DNA of 64,000 bases. Source: Typhlomys cinereus (Eukaryota > Chordata > Mammalia > Rodentia > Platacanthomyidae). Both the position numbers and the translations under genes were made by a program. The notes under the pieces were generated by a model. The model saw only the letters and a program-made list of their open reading frames with translations. It was not told the DNA's origin and searched no databases. The stretch spans positions 1,798,001-1,862,000 of the forward strand of contig JALPQD010000401.1 in the NCBI GenBank assembly GCA_023101885.1. The letters run 5' to 3'. This document shows positions 32,170-44,300 of the stretch, piece after piece. How positions within the stretch are numbered: position 1 is the first letter of the stretch; each line of letters begins with the position of its first letter.

Positions 32170-34615
32170 AGATAAAAATCACAAGACTAGAAGCATTTAA
32201 ACCAAAACAGCATGACTGGAAAAGAAACTTTTCACATCACATCACAGTTAATGCTACTACACAGCACAAGTACACTAACTGCTACAAGAGAAAATGCCAA
32301 CTTATGAAGAAAAACTGACCAGAATAACATCCAGGCACCCTGGCAAAAGTCCTAAATGCCAGGGAAATATGGAATGATATACTTCAAGTCCCTCAGAGTA
32401 TGTCAACCACAATTACTATATCTAGTATCTTTAAACTGACAGAGAAATGAAGGCTTTCACAAACTCAATACTTCAGAAGATAATTGAAGAAGTTCTGTAC
32501 ACAGAACAGGACGACAGTCACCAACGCAAGCAATGAAAAATAATAAATTTCACAAGATATATACATGAACAAACAAGAGCAAGAAAGAACTAAACATGTC
32601 CAACTAACTCATTAAGCCAGAAAAGCCTAATATAAATAAGAGAAAGAAAAGGACAAACAGAAATTCAACCATCCAGAAAAACAACCAACCAAATTACAGA
32701 AATCAGCAAATTTTGCTTACCAATAGCCATTAGTGTAAATGTAACTTTCCACCCAAAAGATGCAGAACAGCTGATCAGATTATGAAATGGAACCAACTAT
32801 TGTCTGCAAGAATCATACCTAACCGGCAATGACACACAAGAGTCTGAAAGTGAAATGATATAAAGTTATAACTTTATGATCTATTTTAGATAAACAGGCA
32901 AATGGAAACTAAAAGAAGCAGAACTAGCTATATTTATAGATCACAAAGCTGATTTAAAACCAAATTTAAACGAGATAAAGGTCAATACATATCAGAAAAG
33001 GAAGATTCCATCAAAATATATAAAAATTATAAATATATGTACACTGAATGTTGGTATGTCTATAAACATTACCTCCTTACCCCATAGATAAGTCATCCAG
33101 ACAAATATATCAGAAAAAGAATTTCTGAGTTAAATGCTACCATAGATCCAATAAACTTAGCAGTCATTTACAGAATATTTTATGCAAATAGTTGCAGAAT
33201 ATATATTCTTCTCAACAACCCATAAACAATAAACTCATAAACTCTAAAACAGATCACGCCGTAAGTTTTAACAAATGTACACAGGTGAAGTGATTTCTTG
33301 TACTTTGTCCTATCTTTATGGAATAAAGCTAAAAACAAGGAACAATAACCCATGAAGATCGAATAATTCACTCTTGAATGATAAGTGAATCATTGAAGAA
33401 ATTAATAAGAAAAATTTAAATTCTTAGAAACAAATGAAAATGAAAATACAACAGAGCTTTTGGGATCCAGAAAAGCAGTTCTAAAAAGGAAGTTTATAGC
33501 TATAAGTGGTTACCTTACAACATCAGAACAGAAACTCCAATGCAGCTTAAGGTCTTAGAAAAGCAAGAATAAGTCAAACCCCAAATTAGTAAATAGAAAT
33601 AAACAATAAAGATTTAGGCAGAAATCAGTGAAATGAAGGCTAAATGAACAATAAAAGAATTTTAAAATTCAGAGTTTGTTCTTTGAAAAGATAAACTAGA
33701 TGGACAGAGCCATAACCAAGCTGACCAGGAAAGAGAGAAAGAATCCAATCGATAACTGGACATTTCATGATGAAATCCAGAAGATCATTAAGAAATACTT
33801 TGAAAACTTATATTCCAATAGAATGAAATCTAGAAGAACTATACAAAATTCTAGTCACATATGATCTACTGACAATCAGATCTATAAGAAGCAATGAGTC
33901 TGAATCAGTAATAAAGAGCCTACTTATAAAGAAAAACCCAGGACTGGACAGATTCACTACAAAATTTCACCAGACTTTTAAAAGTATTGACATCAATGTT
34001 CCTCAAATGAATCTATAAAATAGAAGAGTAAGGAATGCTATCAAATTTGCAAAGCAAGTTAGTACCAAAACACTGAAGTCAGGTAAGAACACAACGACAA
34101 CCAAAAAAGTCATTTCCCATTTCCCTGTTGAACATAGACACAAATATTCTCAAAACGATACTTGAAAACTTAATAAAAGAACACATTGATATAGTAATCC
34201 ACCATGATCGAATTGATTTCATTCCAGGGATGCAAGAATAGTTTGCCATATGCAAATCAGCAATATAATAGGTAGCAACAATTAACACAGAAATAAAAAC
34301 CACATGAATACCTCAATGGTACCAGAAATGATCTTATAACAAAGTTCAACTTCCCTTTATCATAAAACTAGAAGAAGCTAAAGGAAGAGAAGGTATGCTT
34401 CAGCCTAACAAAGGCTATATATAATGAAACTACAGCCAACAATATATTTAATGGGGGAAAACTGAAAGCATTTCAGGTATGAGACATGGATACCAATATT
34501 TTACTCAATATAATGCTTGAATTCTTAACCAGAAAAAAATAAGAAGAAATCAATCAAAAGGACACAAGTATGAAAAAAAGTCAACAAATCATCCCTATTT
34601 GTAGATTCTATTCTG
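32170..34615 (+). mobile_element. Ancient L1 (L1M-type) ORF2 relic, sense
   Basis: Segments run in L1 order. Endonuclease-linked sequence lies about 32680-33060. Translated KWIIEEIN- and RKFIAI-like stretches are at 33390-33520. The reverse-transcriptase segments are SVIKSLLIKKNPGLD near 33900-33945 and FIPGMQE-like sequence near 34215-34240. Frames are broken by many stops and shifts, so it is dead and old. It is one of the few long ancient copies here and its right edge meets an antisense SINE. Confidence 0.78.
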
Positions 34616-34631
34616 ATTTTGTATGAGTCTA

Positions 34632-34812
34632 GTCTTTCTTTTTTTCTTTTTTTTTTTTTTGCATGTGTGCATATGTGTGTGTGTGCGTTCGTGTGTGTCT
34701 ATGTGGCTATGTGTACCAGAAGGCATTGTGTGTGTCTGTGGAGGCCCAAGGGTGACTTCAGGAATGAACCTGTGTTGCTCTACCTCCTCTTTGCTTTACT
34801 CTGTGAGTTGTA
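34632..34812 (-). mobile_element. tRNA-head SINE, antisense, truncated
   Basis: A poly-T stretch and GT/TG tail precede AGAAGGCATTGTGTGTGTCT, GGCCCAAGGGTGACTTCAGG and CTCTTTGCTTTACTCTGTGA. The tRNA head is missing. A long T run (34646-34662) sits where an A-rich tail would be. Confidence 0.78.
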
Positions 34813-34904
34813 CCTCACATTCAAGCCATGATACAAAGATAAAGGTAGAGGCAAGGATTTTCTGAAAAGGACTGTAAAAGCTCAAGAAATAAGACCAAGA
34901 AATG

Positions 34905-35105
34905 ACAAATTGGGTTGCATGAAATTTCAAAGTTTGTGTTTCTGGTTGCCATAAAGTGAGCAGTTACTGTCCCCACAGGTACAAAGGCAACAAAACCGTG
35001 ACTATGGACTGAAACCTCTGAATCCATGAGCCAAATGAAAGTCTCCTCTTCTGAATTGTTTATGAGTGATATATTGCCTCAGCAATGGATAACTTACCCG
35101 CAATA
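34905..35105 (+). mobile_element. hAT-like relic, 3' part (MER/URR-type, sense)
   Basis: GTTTCTGGTTGCCATAAAGT, GACTGAAACCTCTGAATCCA, TGAGCCAAATGAAAGTCTCC and CCTCAGCAATGGATAACTTA follow the 3' half of the family at 42300-42620 and 56925-57278. Confidence 0.5.
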
Positions 35106-35184
35106 TAGGTAATACACAAAAAATGAAAACACAAGATATCTTAAAATTAAGGCCCAGCCTACTCAACACCGATGTTCCCAATTT

Positions 35185-35903
35185 CTAGTCTTTTTCTTTT
35201 GTTGTTGTTATTTACTTTTTTTTCTTTTATGTGTGTGCTCCTGTATCTGTGTGTGTGCCTGTAGAGCCCAAGGGTGATTGTAGGAATCATTCTGGATTGC
35301 TTGTACTTCCTTTTGGCTTCACTCTGGAATTGCCCAGTGTTGCAGTCCGCCTGCACAATTGCTGATAAATGACCATCAAATGGATTAAGGGAACAAGGGT
35401 TTTATTGTCTCTTATGATTAATTGCGTACAGTTCTCAGTCCAGCTTGACAGGAGAGCTCATGCCAACACTGAGGCCAAGGGAACTGGCCATACCATCTCT
35501 ACGTAATGACTGAGAAAGGTACTATCCTTACTTGCCAGACCAGCATGTCTGGCCAAGTGTACAAAAGGATGCCAACTTCCTCAACCAGCTCTCAGTATTT
35601 TATTTACCTGTTCAGGGCCTAGTCCCACCCACCATGGACTGGGCCTTCCCCATCAGCTAAACAATCTCTTGCAGGTTTGCTATGGGCTTAACTCAACCAC
35701 TAATTCTCTACAAATGTGCCCAGAGCTCAAACCCTCAACTGTCAAGTTGACACAAGTATGATACCCAGGCTCTGCCTCCCAGAGCCAGAAGTGCAGGCCA
35801 CTACCATTTCCACCTGGCATTTTTCACATGTGATCTGGGATCCAAACTCGAGTCCCTTTGCTTGCAAGGCAGAGGCTTAACCCCTGAACCACCTGTCCAC
35901 TCC
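35185..35903 (-). mobile_element. tRNA-head SINE, antisense, split by an hAT-like element
   Basis: Tail side 35185-35337 (CCCAAGGGTGATTGTAGGAA, CTCTGGAATTGCCCAG) and head side 35769-35903 (GCTCTGCCTCCCAGAGCCAG, ATCTGGGATCCAAACTCGAG, TTAACCCCTGAACCACC). The two halves join into one ordinary SINE once the insert is removed. Confidence 0.87.
35338..35761 (-). mobile_element. hAT-like element, about 424 bp, nested in SINE
   Basis: It is flanked by a 7-base near-duplication, TGCCCAG (35331-35337) and TACCCAG (35762-35768). It aligns on the opposite strand with 1630-2084, sharing CAATTGCTGATAAATGACCA, CCAGACCAGCATGTCTGGCC and CTGTCAAGTTGACAC. Because the host SINE is lineage-specific, the element moved after that SINE family arose. 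Confidence 0.72.
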
Positions 35904-36572
35904 CCCAATCTCCAGTCTTAAATCAATTTTTCTCCTCTTGAATTGATGGCATTGATGACGTGAAATAACAATTCTGTTTTTAAAAATGAGAAAATAGTTT
36001 GCTCTGAACCAAATAAATAACCGTAGGTCAAAAATGCAGATTCGAGTTATTCTGAAAGGCATGTTCTACCATGAAAGCAACTGTGAATTTCTGCAGTCAC
36101 AGAACAAAAGAATCAAATGTATTTGCAAAATACAGTGGTGGAGTCATTAGGCAGGCAGATGATAGCAAGGCAGGGAGATCTGTACTGTTCAGTCGTAAGC
36201 TTACTGCATCCTTAGTTTGTGGAGGCTGGGGGTCTTTCAGGATAAAAAACATCCGAAGCGTTTTAGTTATGAGAATATTAAGTTAGATAGAGTTTGAGCA
36301 TAAATATAACTTAGACTCTTAAAGTGCAATGGTCTGTCTCTCTATAACCATAATATTCTAGTTTACTAAATAGTCTTTAAGCTCTTGTACATACATGCAC
36401 TCCTATTCATAACTTATTGACCTGGCAAAGATGAAGGCAAAGATATTCAGCTTGGCAACCAGTTGACAACTCTATCTGAAGAGTCCATTGAAGAGTGAGA
36501 TGAATTATAATTACGGGTAGATTATCTCTGCTTTTTTTTTACTAGATGTTAAAATTAGATGTATTGAAAGAA
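35904..36572. other. Unannotated intergenic DNA
   Basis: Nothing recognised. Confidence 0.35.
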
Positions 36573-36730
36573 AAGAATGAGCATAAATTCTCAGGTGCAT
36601 CTTTCAAACCAAGGCCCTACTTCTTAACAGCTATTGGCATTAGAGAAGCTATTTATCCTCTGAGCTTCAGTGTGTTCAGCTATAATATTCAGTCTGGCAC
36701 AAAATGGGAACACAGCAGATGCTGGTAGTT
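36573..36730 (+). mobile_element. MIR SINE relic, sense
   Basis: AACCAAGGCCCTACTTCTTA, then CTATTTATCCTCTGAGCTTC, AGTGTGTTCAGCTATAATAT and GTCTGGCACAAAATGGGAAC follow the MIR order (tRNA-like part, CORE, tail). It is strongly diverged. Confidence 0.5.
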
Positions 36731-37215
36731 ACCGAATCAGGGGATGAATGAATGGCTGACAGTCATTGAATTGAAAATTGTTGACCGAACCCATGCTTAG
36801 CAGATTCCAAACAACAATAGTGTTGACAGAGCCCTGTTTTAAAGGATGAGAGAGTGAATGCAAATAAGGGATTGTGTCATTAGTTAAAGGTGTGCTTGGC
36901 AATTGGAGGACTGGCCTTTGGGCATACTTGTGGAGGGAGCGTTTTGTAAGGGTGGGTCTCTGAGAAAACCTGTCTGGTTGTTGGTGGGGGTGGGGGCAGC
37001 CCACGGTGGGCAGGCAGGAGGGCTGAAGAGAGAGCTGGCTGACAGTTTTGCAGACTGATAGACCAGAAGGTATGCTTTGGTTTTTACAAAGCTCTTTCTC
37101 TGGATATAGTATGGGCCAGTTCTCTCCAGGAGGGTAACTCACCTGCCATCATGGACTATAACTTGAAATCATAAGGTGAACAAAAATCCTTTTGTTTCTC
37201 CGAATCGTTTGGGTC
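36731..37215. other. Unannotated intergenic DNA
   Basis: A 137-codon minus frame (36729-37142) has no recognisable domain. Nothing else stands out. Confidence 0.35.
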
Positions 37216-37312
37216 GTGCCCAGCTACTTTACGGGGTCGCTGGGGATCTGAACTCAGGTGTTCACGCTTGCACAGGAAGGTACTTTCCCAACCGAGAGAG
37301 CTGTGCTTTGCA
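37216..37312 (-). mobile_element. SINE head fragment, antisense (B3/B4-like)
   Basis: GGATCTGAACTCAGGTGTTC followed by ACGCTTGCACAGGAAGGTAC and ACCGAGAGAGCTGTG is the reversed tRNA-like head of a rodent SINE. The body is missing. Confidence 0.45.
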
Positions 37313-37855
37313 TTGACAGAATCACCACGATAGCGATGAATTGTGACAATCTCCTGAATAAGGCTCCTTTGTGCTGGGTGACCATAAAGCCCTAGAAGTG
37401 CTATTTACCAGTGCTCCACAGTCAGATGTCCTGCTCCTCATCCCCTGGTCCTGTTTCCATCCTTTCACCTTTCAGCAAGAAATAACTGCCCTTCTATGGA
37501 AACATTTAGTTTGCCACCCACAAAAAGCAAAGACCATCTCAAAGCCTTTGATTACTGTCTTTTAATAGCTCTGTGGAATCATTTTCATGTGACATCCATG
37601 TGATAGTATGCTTACATTGGCTTTGTTGTGACAAGGAATCCTGAAGCTTAGTTCAATGCTAAAAGTGAACACTGGCCAAACTCATGGCAGTTTTTCCAAC
37701 ATGCCTTCTCCTTGGGGTATCCTGGCTCCATAGCAATCCCTAGTGCCTTAGGATCTATATTTATTCATTACACAGACATATGCTCATGCGGTGCAGCAGA
37801 AAAATGGAAGCTAAACCTCATGTAGGTAATGTCAAAAAAATATGCATCTCACAGT
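37313..37855. other. Unannotated intergenic DNA
   Basis: Nothing recognised. Confidence 0.35.
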
Positions 37856-38501
37856 GTTATGGTTGCATTTTGTTATCAACTTGACAGTTGCAGACTGTTT
37901 GGGGAGCAGCTGTGGAAGGTCAATGGTTAGAATGGCCCCTGAACAAGTCTGCAGGTACTTGATTGATTGCTGTGGAAAACCCAGCCCATAGTGGGTGGTA
38001 CTTTCCAGTGGTGGACCGGTTAATAGGAGGTGCAAGGAAGAGGGACTTGCTCTTCCCTTATCTTGTGTCGACTTGCTGTGGAGTCCACTCTGTGAGCGTT
38101 GTTCACTTTTAGAGCATCGTGGCCTTCTTTGTTGCCACTGCCGCTGCTGCCTCCATCCTTGGCTGACTCAGAGCTTCATCTTTTCCACCGCGTCGTTGCT
38201 GTTCCCGCTGCCTTTAGAGCCTGGTCTCTAGGCCTTGCTGCTGTTCGCTGTTCATCGCAGATGTCGGAGCCCAGCTGTTCTTCATTGACGTTGGAACCCA
38301 GCGTCTTCAACCCTTCAGAGAAGTAAAGGCCTGAGACCTTCTTGGAATCTTTTGGCTTTGTGGAACATCCCAGTCAAGAGCAAGGCGGCTGCAGGCGGCT
38401 ACTTTTAAGGACACTATTTTTTATTGTGAGTTAATTTAATAAACTTATTTTTATATGTTACATTCTATAGATTATGTTTCTTCAGAGAACCCTGACTAAT
38501 A
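37856..38501 (+). mobile_element. hAT-like element, 646 bp
   Basis: It opens with GTTATGGTTGCATTTTGTTA and TCAACTTGACAGTTGC and closes with TTCTTCAGAGAACCCTGACT. An 8-base near-duplication flanks it, CTCACAGT (37848-37855) and CACACAGT (38502-38509), as for hAT insertions. A GC-rich middle (38040-38400), with CTGCCGCTGCTGCC, is not shared with the shorter relatives here. No transposase frame is visible. Confidence 0.58.
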
Positions 38502-38544
38502 CACACAGTAATGTTCCAGTTCCCCATCTATCCTTGGGTTAAAA

Positions 38545-38725
38545 ATTAGGATTAACCAGGGGACAGCAAGATGGCCGCAGGTAAAGGCACTGGCTGTGCA
38601 AGTCTGATGAACTGAGTTCAAGTCCCAGAACCATGTAAAGGGAGAGAGTAGACTCCAAAATTTTATCCTCTGACCTCCACATGTGTGCTGTTGTGTGTCC
38701 CCTATTCCCAACACAATAATATATC
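38545..38725 (+). mobile_element. B3-like SINE
   Basis: GGGGACAGCAAGATGGCCGC head, GAACTGAGTTCAAGTCCCAG box B and TTTTATCCTCTGACCTCCAC body, ending in an AATAATAT tail. Confidence 0.6.
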
Positions 38726-39484
38726 ATCGGGAGATGTTGTTTTTAGTATGTCAAGAACTTAAGTGAGTCTAAAAACTTCTAATGGTCTTATTTGTTTCAC
38801 ATGTGGGGATTCCCCAAAGGAAACCCCACAATGTTAATAGCAAGAAGTAAACTCTGTCTTACTTGCGAAACAAACGACTGGCATAGAAGCAGAATGGCTC
38901 AGTGCCGTACACCTGGTTCAAAGATGTGATTTAGGAAGAGAAGAAAACAGTTTACTATGCTGTGCAATTACATTTAAATATATTAAAAGAATAACCAAAA
39001 TAACAGTTTTGGTGCACAAATAACTTAAAGCGGAGAAAGTTTTCTATGGCTTTGATATTTAAAAGAACATTTGGGGCTTAGGGGTAGGAGGGAAGACACA
39101 GAAATTGTAGCCTTAGCAGGTCCTGCATGTTGCTGGGGTTTCAGATCTGCTTTACCTATCACTCAGAAGCTAAACTTTTTCTGTCCTGCTTATGAACATG
39201 TAGGCACAAACACTCCTAAAACACTGGCTCTTGGAATGACAGGGTGTGTCTTAACGGATCCCTACCTTAATGTCATATAATTGGTGTTATAGGTCCTTCC
39301 AAGAAAAGAACAGAAATAGCTCATTACTAATGAAGTGTCAGCATGTAGAAATGCAAGAGGTTCTATAAATACAGTATTGAATCTGACTTCTGTTTCAGCA
39401 AGAGTCCTTAACAATGGACTCATGCTTCGTGGAAACCTTGGGGCTCTTGAACACCTTTCTATCTTAATTACTTTGACATCACTG
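38726..39484. other. Unannotated intergenic DNA
   Basis: Nothing recognised. Confidence 0.35.
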
Positions 39485-39770
39485 TAAAAAAAAATGACAA
39501 CTTATGAGGGGATTATTTGGGCTGACAGTTTCAGTCCATCATGGTGGGAGTATATGAAGAAAGTGCTTCAAACCTGGCCGAGCAGCAAGCAGATAGCGTG
39601 GGACCAGAGCCAGGAGCTAGGCTATGAGCTCCCAAGTAGTGACCTACTTCTTCCAGTTAGGTCACGACTCCTTAAGGTTCCGCAGCCTCCCAGAGCAACA
39701 CTACCAACTGGGGAACAGGAGCTCACCAACATAAGCCCATGTGGGTGAAGGCCTTTCCTCCTCCATTTTG
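39485..39770 (-). mobile_element. hAT-like relic (MER/URR-type, antisense)
   Basis: GGGATTATTTGGGCTGACAG, TTTCAGTCCATCATGGTGGG and the far part AACTGGGGAACAGGAGCTCA match the reversed family pattern. An 84-codon frame within it is not meaningful. Confidence 0.5.
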
Positions 39771-40722
39771 TTACCAGGTGGTATGTGAAATGAAAGCAAT
39801 TCTTAAACTGGTTCTGCTCATAACATAAAAACATTCAGAAGCAAGTAGATACAAAAGGTTGTTCAACCAGTTCTGTAAATTCCATGAAGGACTGGTTCTC
39901 TTTTCTATTGGCACTTTGACAAGTGCCTTACCTGACACATTTGGTTAAGGTCAATATGACAATATTCTTACAGCCGTATTTAGATGAACATTTAGTCACA
40001 GTCAGGTACAGAAAATCCCCCTTTAAGATGTATGTGCAGGTCTTGTTTCAAATCCCCAAACTAGGAATAACTTTTGGAATTATAATTCAAACTTCCTAGA
40101 TCATAATATCCTGTTCACACAAGAGGAGGACTTGAACAGCTCATTTTCACCAATGGAAAAAAAAATGCTTCTAGAATCTTTTATGCTAAAAAAGAAAGCT
40201 GCTGCTGTGTATTGAAACTAAACTCTAATTCCTTTAATGCAGGACTTCCTAATATTCTTCTGATTTCAAAGCCCTCTGTTCTGGACAGTGTACTCATTAT
40301 AGTAGTGTCCTATTTCCTTCAGTTTTACTGACTGCCCCTGGATGCCAATTAAATTCCAAAGATAAGCATCAGATCCCTATGCCAAAGAAGCTCTTGAAAA
40401 TTAATTACAGACAGTCTAACATTTCGGCCTTGACCTTTCACTGTTTTCAGCCAGAGCCCACACTGAGGAGCCAAGCCTACGGAGCATGCTCCGTACATCA
40501 GCCCTTTCTTCCCTGCTGTCATAGTCTGCTCTCTTGGTCGGACCTGTTCACTGTCAACAGGTATGACTTCCTTTTCTGACTCATGCTTTGATAAACTTTA
40601 CTAACCAGACAAGGACACCTAGATTTAGAGCTTGGTTTTCAGTAGAATGAGGATAAATTTCTTAGTCCATTTTCTATTTTATTACTAAATACTAGACTGG
40701 AAAATGCACTAAAAATATACAT
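39771..40722. other. Unannotated intergenic DNA
   Basis: Nothing recognised. Confidence 0.35.
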
Positions 40723-40963
40723 GGGGCTGGAGAGATGGCTCAGGGGTAAAAGCCTTTGTCTTGAAAGCAAAAGGATATGAGTTCAAATCCAAGAGCCCAT
40801 GCAAAAAACATCAGTGGGAAATGGTAGTACCTGAACTTCTGGCCCTGGAAGACAGAGCCTGGGAAACCCTGGGGCAAAGCAATAAAGAGGTGGAGCAATT
40901 CTGAAAGATTCCCAGTGTTACCCTTGGGCTTCCACAGGCACACACACATACATTCAAGTGCCC

Positions 40964-41003
<40 letters not shown>
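40723..41003 (+). mobile_element. tRNA-head SINE with long (CA)n tail
   Basis: GGGGCTGGAGAGATGGCTCA head, GAGTTCAAATCC box B, body GAAGACAGAGCCTGGGAAAC, CACCCTTGGGCTTCCACAGG-like 3' part and CA tail (40970-41003). One of the best-preserved copies. Confidence 0.9.
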
Positions 41004-41005
<2 letters not shown>

Positions 41006-42299
41006 GAATAGACATTTGTTAAGCTAGAGATTTTATCCTCATTGAGTTAATCCTTCTAAGAACTGCTCCCAGAGACCCACCCAGAAGCGTGTCTGTTAGT
41101 TCATCCTAGATTGACAGAAGAGATTAACCATCACAAATCTATCCCTTGTCAACCTGACACCTAATCACATCTCCTTATGTCATGCTTAATTTCAAACGAA
41201 CAAAATCATAGCACAATATAACTATTCCATACACAATCACAAGTGCAGTGTCCCTTCCCTTGAACAGATGGCAAAGTCCCTTGAGGACTGGTGAGCCACT
41301 TAGCATCCCAAAACTTAATTATGATAATATAGGTTGACAATACTTAACCACTGGTATTATCTTAATGGACGTTACATTCCAGGATAAAAAAGACAAGAAG
41401 CCAAGAACTTTGTGTGAGAACAATAGGAAAGAGGTCTCCAGGCAAATCAGGAATCAAGAAGACCCCCTGCCTAGGATGTGAAAATGCAGATTTCAGAGGC
41501 TTTTCCCTGGGAAGAGTACACCACTGTGTGGGCATCCTGTGGATTCCTCGGGATTCGCTGCACAGTGTTCAGCCAGCCAGGCGCTCAGAAGCCAGTGTAG
41601 ATGTGTTCCAGAGACTATTCCACTGCTTTATCTGGCTGCAGACCGTGGTATCTTCCATACAGTGGTAGTTTCACAAGTAGGTAGAATGTAAGAATTATGA
41701 GGTCATCCAAGTTTTCACTCAGCAAAAACCTGGGGGTTCAAACAGCATACGTTGGCATCCCTACAGGATCCCTGAGAGGATAATTTACAGAACTGAGGGG
41801 GTGATATTGAAGATTGAACAGAAACCCCAGGAAGTTAAAGATGCCAAGAACATGGACTATCTGCCAAGAAACACTGCAGATAAAAGCAGAGCCAACCCAA
41901 GAGATGGGCCATGTGAGGGTAGCTGGCAAGGCCACAGGGTAGATTGCCCAAGCCTGTTGGACCTTGCACCTTACTACCACATGCCCCAGATCCCAGACGT
42001 GGAGCTACTGGATCTAACACTCGCCCTGCTGAGTTCTAATCTTGTGTGGTACAATCCCTCCTTGCTAGTCTCCAGGTCCTTTCTTTGAAATGAGGATGTT
42101 TAATCTAACCCATTGCTTTATCAGATCCATGTAACATGTTTTCAATTTCACAGTGTCTCAGAGCTAAGAGTTTACCTTGAGTCTCAGAGGAGCGTTTATA
42201 AGACTGATGAGCAATGCTAGAACTTAAAATTCTAGGGACTACTAATTTGTGCTAAATAAACTTTGCACCATGAGATGGACAGTGAGCCTCTGGGAATAG
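41004..42299. other. Mostly unannotated; small hAT-like fragment at 41068-41135
   Basis: CCCACCCAGAAGCGTGTCTG followed by TAACCATCACAAATC is the end piece of the antisense hAT-like family. The rest has overlapping chance frames (up to 95 codons) and no recognised repeat. Confidence 0.35.
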
Positions 42300-42620
42300 G
42301 GGTACAATGTCATGCTACAAATGTAAAATGGCCCCTCTAGGCTCGTGTGTTGAGGACTCACCCGGTGGTGCCATTTTATGTACGTTCTGCAACGTAAGAA
42401 GTGGCGCTGAGAGGGAGGTCCATCCTCGGAGGTTGTTCCAGTTCCTTCTTCTCTGTGTTTCCTGGTTACCACGAAGTGAAAAACTGGGCTCCAACATGCT
42501 CTACTTCTACTCTCCCACAAACATGGAACCAGCCTGCTTTGGATTGAACACTCTGAAACCATGAGCCAAAATAAAAACCCTTCTCTCAAATAGTTTTCAA
42601 TGTCAGATACTTTGTCAAAG
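42300..42620 (+). mobile_element. hAT-like relic (MER/URR-type, sense)
   Basis: TGTAAAATGGCCCCTCTAGG, GGTTACCACGAAGTGAAAAA, CACTCTGAAACCATGAGCCA and AAATAAAAACCCTTCTCTCA follow the family order to TGTCAAAGCAAGAG. The frames within it are artefacts. Confidence 0.55.
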
Positions 42621-43404
42621 CAAGAGAATATGAAAGATTTGGATGCGATGGCATATTTGAAAATGGTACGTGGAAATAGTGTTAGGGAACCAAGGTAGAC
42701 TTTCAGGGCTATTGTTTACGCAGCTTTCTTAGGAAAAGCAACCTAGCTAGTTGGGATGGTCCCTAAGCCTGCGGGTGAGTCACTTACTTGCAGGTCTAGA
42801 AACCTTAAAATACTCTGCAGTATTAAAAAAGGAATTTGCCTAAATCTACAAGCATTGTAGAACTCTGATAATGAATTCTTGGCTTGGCTTCCTGGTTTTG
42901 AGAAACTTTTGAGGATCCAACCTGAAATTCCTACAGACAACCTTCGCAATACAAGTTTTCCACACATATGTAAGAATCATGCCAATGATAATGACCACAG
43001 TAATCTTAGTTTTTGTTCGCTTAGATCAAAATTTGAGAAATAAATATACAGAGAAATATTTAAAAAGTATAGCATACTCTTATGGGTTATTTTTCTAGTC
43101 CTGTCTATTGTGGCTATCTATATGTTGAACTGGTTCTTGCAGCCTTACAATTTGTTGCTCTACCAAATTTTTAATCACCCTACTTTTCTCTTCTGTCCAC
43201 AATGCTCCAAACTTACCTTTCTAATTTTTCTCCCCCTGTCCTGATTTAGCATCACTGAGGACTGAATCCTGATTGCCCAGCACCTCAGTGAGACTAAGGA
43301 AGCCCTGCAAGGCTGAACTGGATACTCAAATGCTCTGTTCTGAGAAATGACCATGCCCACGACACTGAAGCTGAAAATATTCAAGGTGAAAATCAAAAAC
43401 CACA
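42621..43404. other. Unannotated intergenic DNA
   Basis: Nothing recognised. A 103-codon minus frame (43175-43486) runs into a SINE. Confidence 0.35.
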
Positions 43405-43690
43405 TTGGGGCCTTCGGAGATGGCTCAGTGGATAAAGCACTTGCCACTGAAGCATAAGGAGCAACATTTAGATCTCTAGCACCCACATAAATGCCTGGGG
43501 TGCATGGTGGCTCACCCGCAATCCCAGCATGCAGGAAGCAGAGGTAGGGATCCCAGGAACAGCAGCTAGACTAGCCAAATTGATTAGCCCTAGGTTCAAG
43601 TGGGAGACTCTGCCTCAATATATAAGGTGAAGAGAAATGGGGAAAGATACCCACTGTTAATCAGCACCCTTCACATTCACTCATGGGTTA
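43405..43690 (+). mobile_element. B4-like SINE
   Basis: GGAGATGGCTCAGTGGATAA head, ATTTAGATCTCTAGCACCCA box B, GGTGCATGGTGGCTCACCCG start of the B1-like part, and GAGACTCTGCCTCAATATAT end. It is the most complete B4 here. Confidence 0.75.
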
Positions 43691-43699
43691 GCCAAATTC

Positions 43700-44005
43700 C
43701 TGTACAGTGATAAATACTTGAGTTAAACAACTTAAAAGGAGGAAAAGATTATTTTAGCTGTTGGTTTCTGCGTTTCCAATCATGTTCACTGTGGAAAAAC
43801 AGTTTATCATGGTGGGGCCGATGTGACAAAGCGGACCAGGAAACAAAAAGAAAGGCACAAGAGCCCCAAGGACACATCTGATGACCAGCTTCCTTCTACT
43901 GGGCTATACCTATAAGCTGCACCGCTGTCCAATGGATCAAAGATTGCTGACCAAGCCATCAACACATAATCTTTGGGGAACATTTAAGTTCTAAATTATA
44001 ACACT
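43700..44005 (-). mobile_element. hAT-like relic (MER/URR-type, antisense)
   Basis: GGAGGAAAAGATTATTTTAG, TTTATCATGGTGGGGCCGAT and CAACACATAATCTTTGGGGA occur in the reversed family order. Confidence 0.5.
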
Positions 44006-44117
44006 ACTGTAGATGTGTTCATTTTTTTTAATAGGGGCAAGTACTTCATAGGTATAAATATGATACGATTTGCTGAATTATACCCCTGAAATATGTTTTC
44101 CTAAATGTTCATTTTAG

Positions 44118-44300
44118 TGACTAGTGAGATGGTTTGGGGGTTAAAGCTTTTGCCTTGCAAGCAAAAAGACCTGAGTTCAGATTTCCAGATCCCACGGAAA
44201 TGGCAGGGGCCTGCAATTCCAGCCCTGGAATATGTGTACATTTACCTGTGTGCACACACATACATGCACCTTCACACATATAGACACAATTACATTAGGC
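44118..44300 (+). mobile_element. tRNA-head SINE, shortened body
   Basis: TGAGATGGTTTGGGGGTTAA head, GAGTTCAGATTTCCAG box B, then GGGGCCTGCAATTCCAGCCC. It jumps directly to ACACACATACATGCACC, so the middle is deleted. Confidence 0.7.

Noticed and set aside
34079..34303. 74-codon minus-strand frame
   Set aside because: It lies antisense to the ancient L1 reverse-transcriptase relic.
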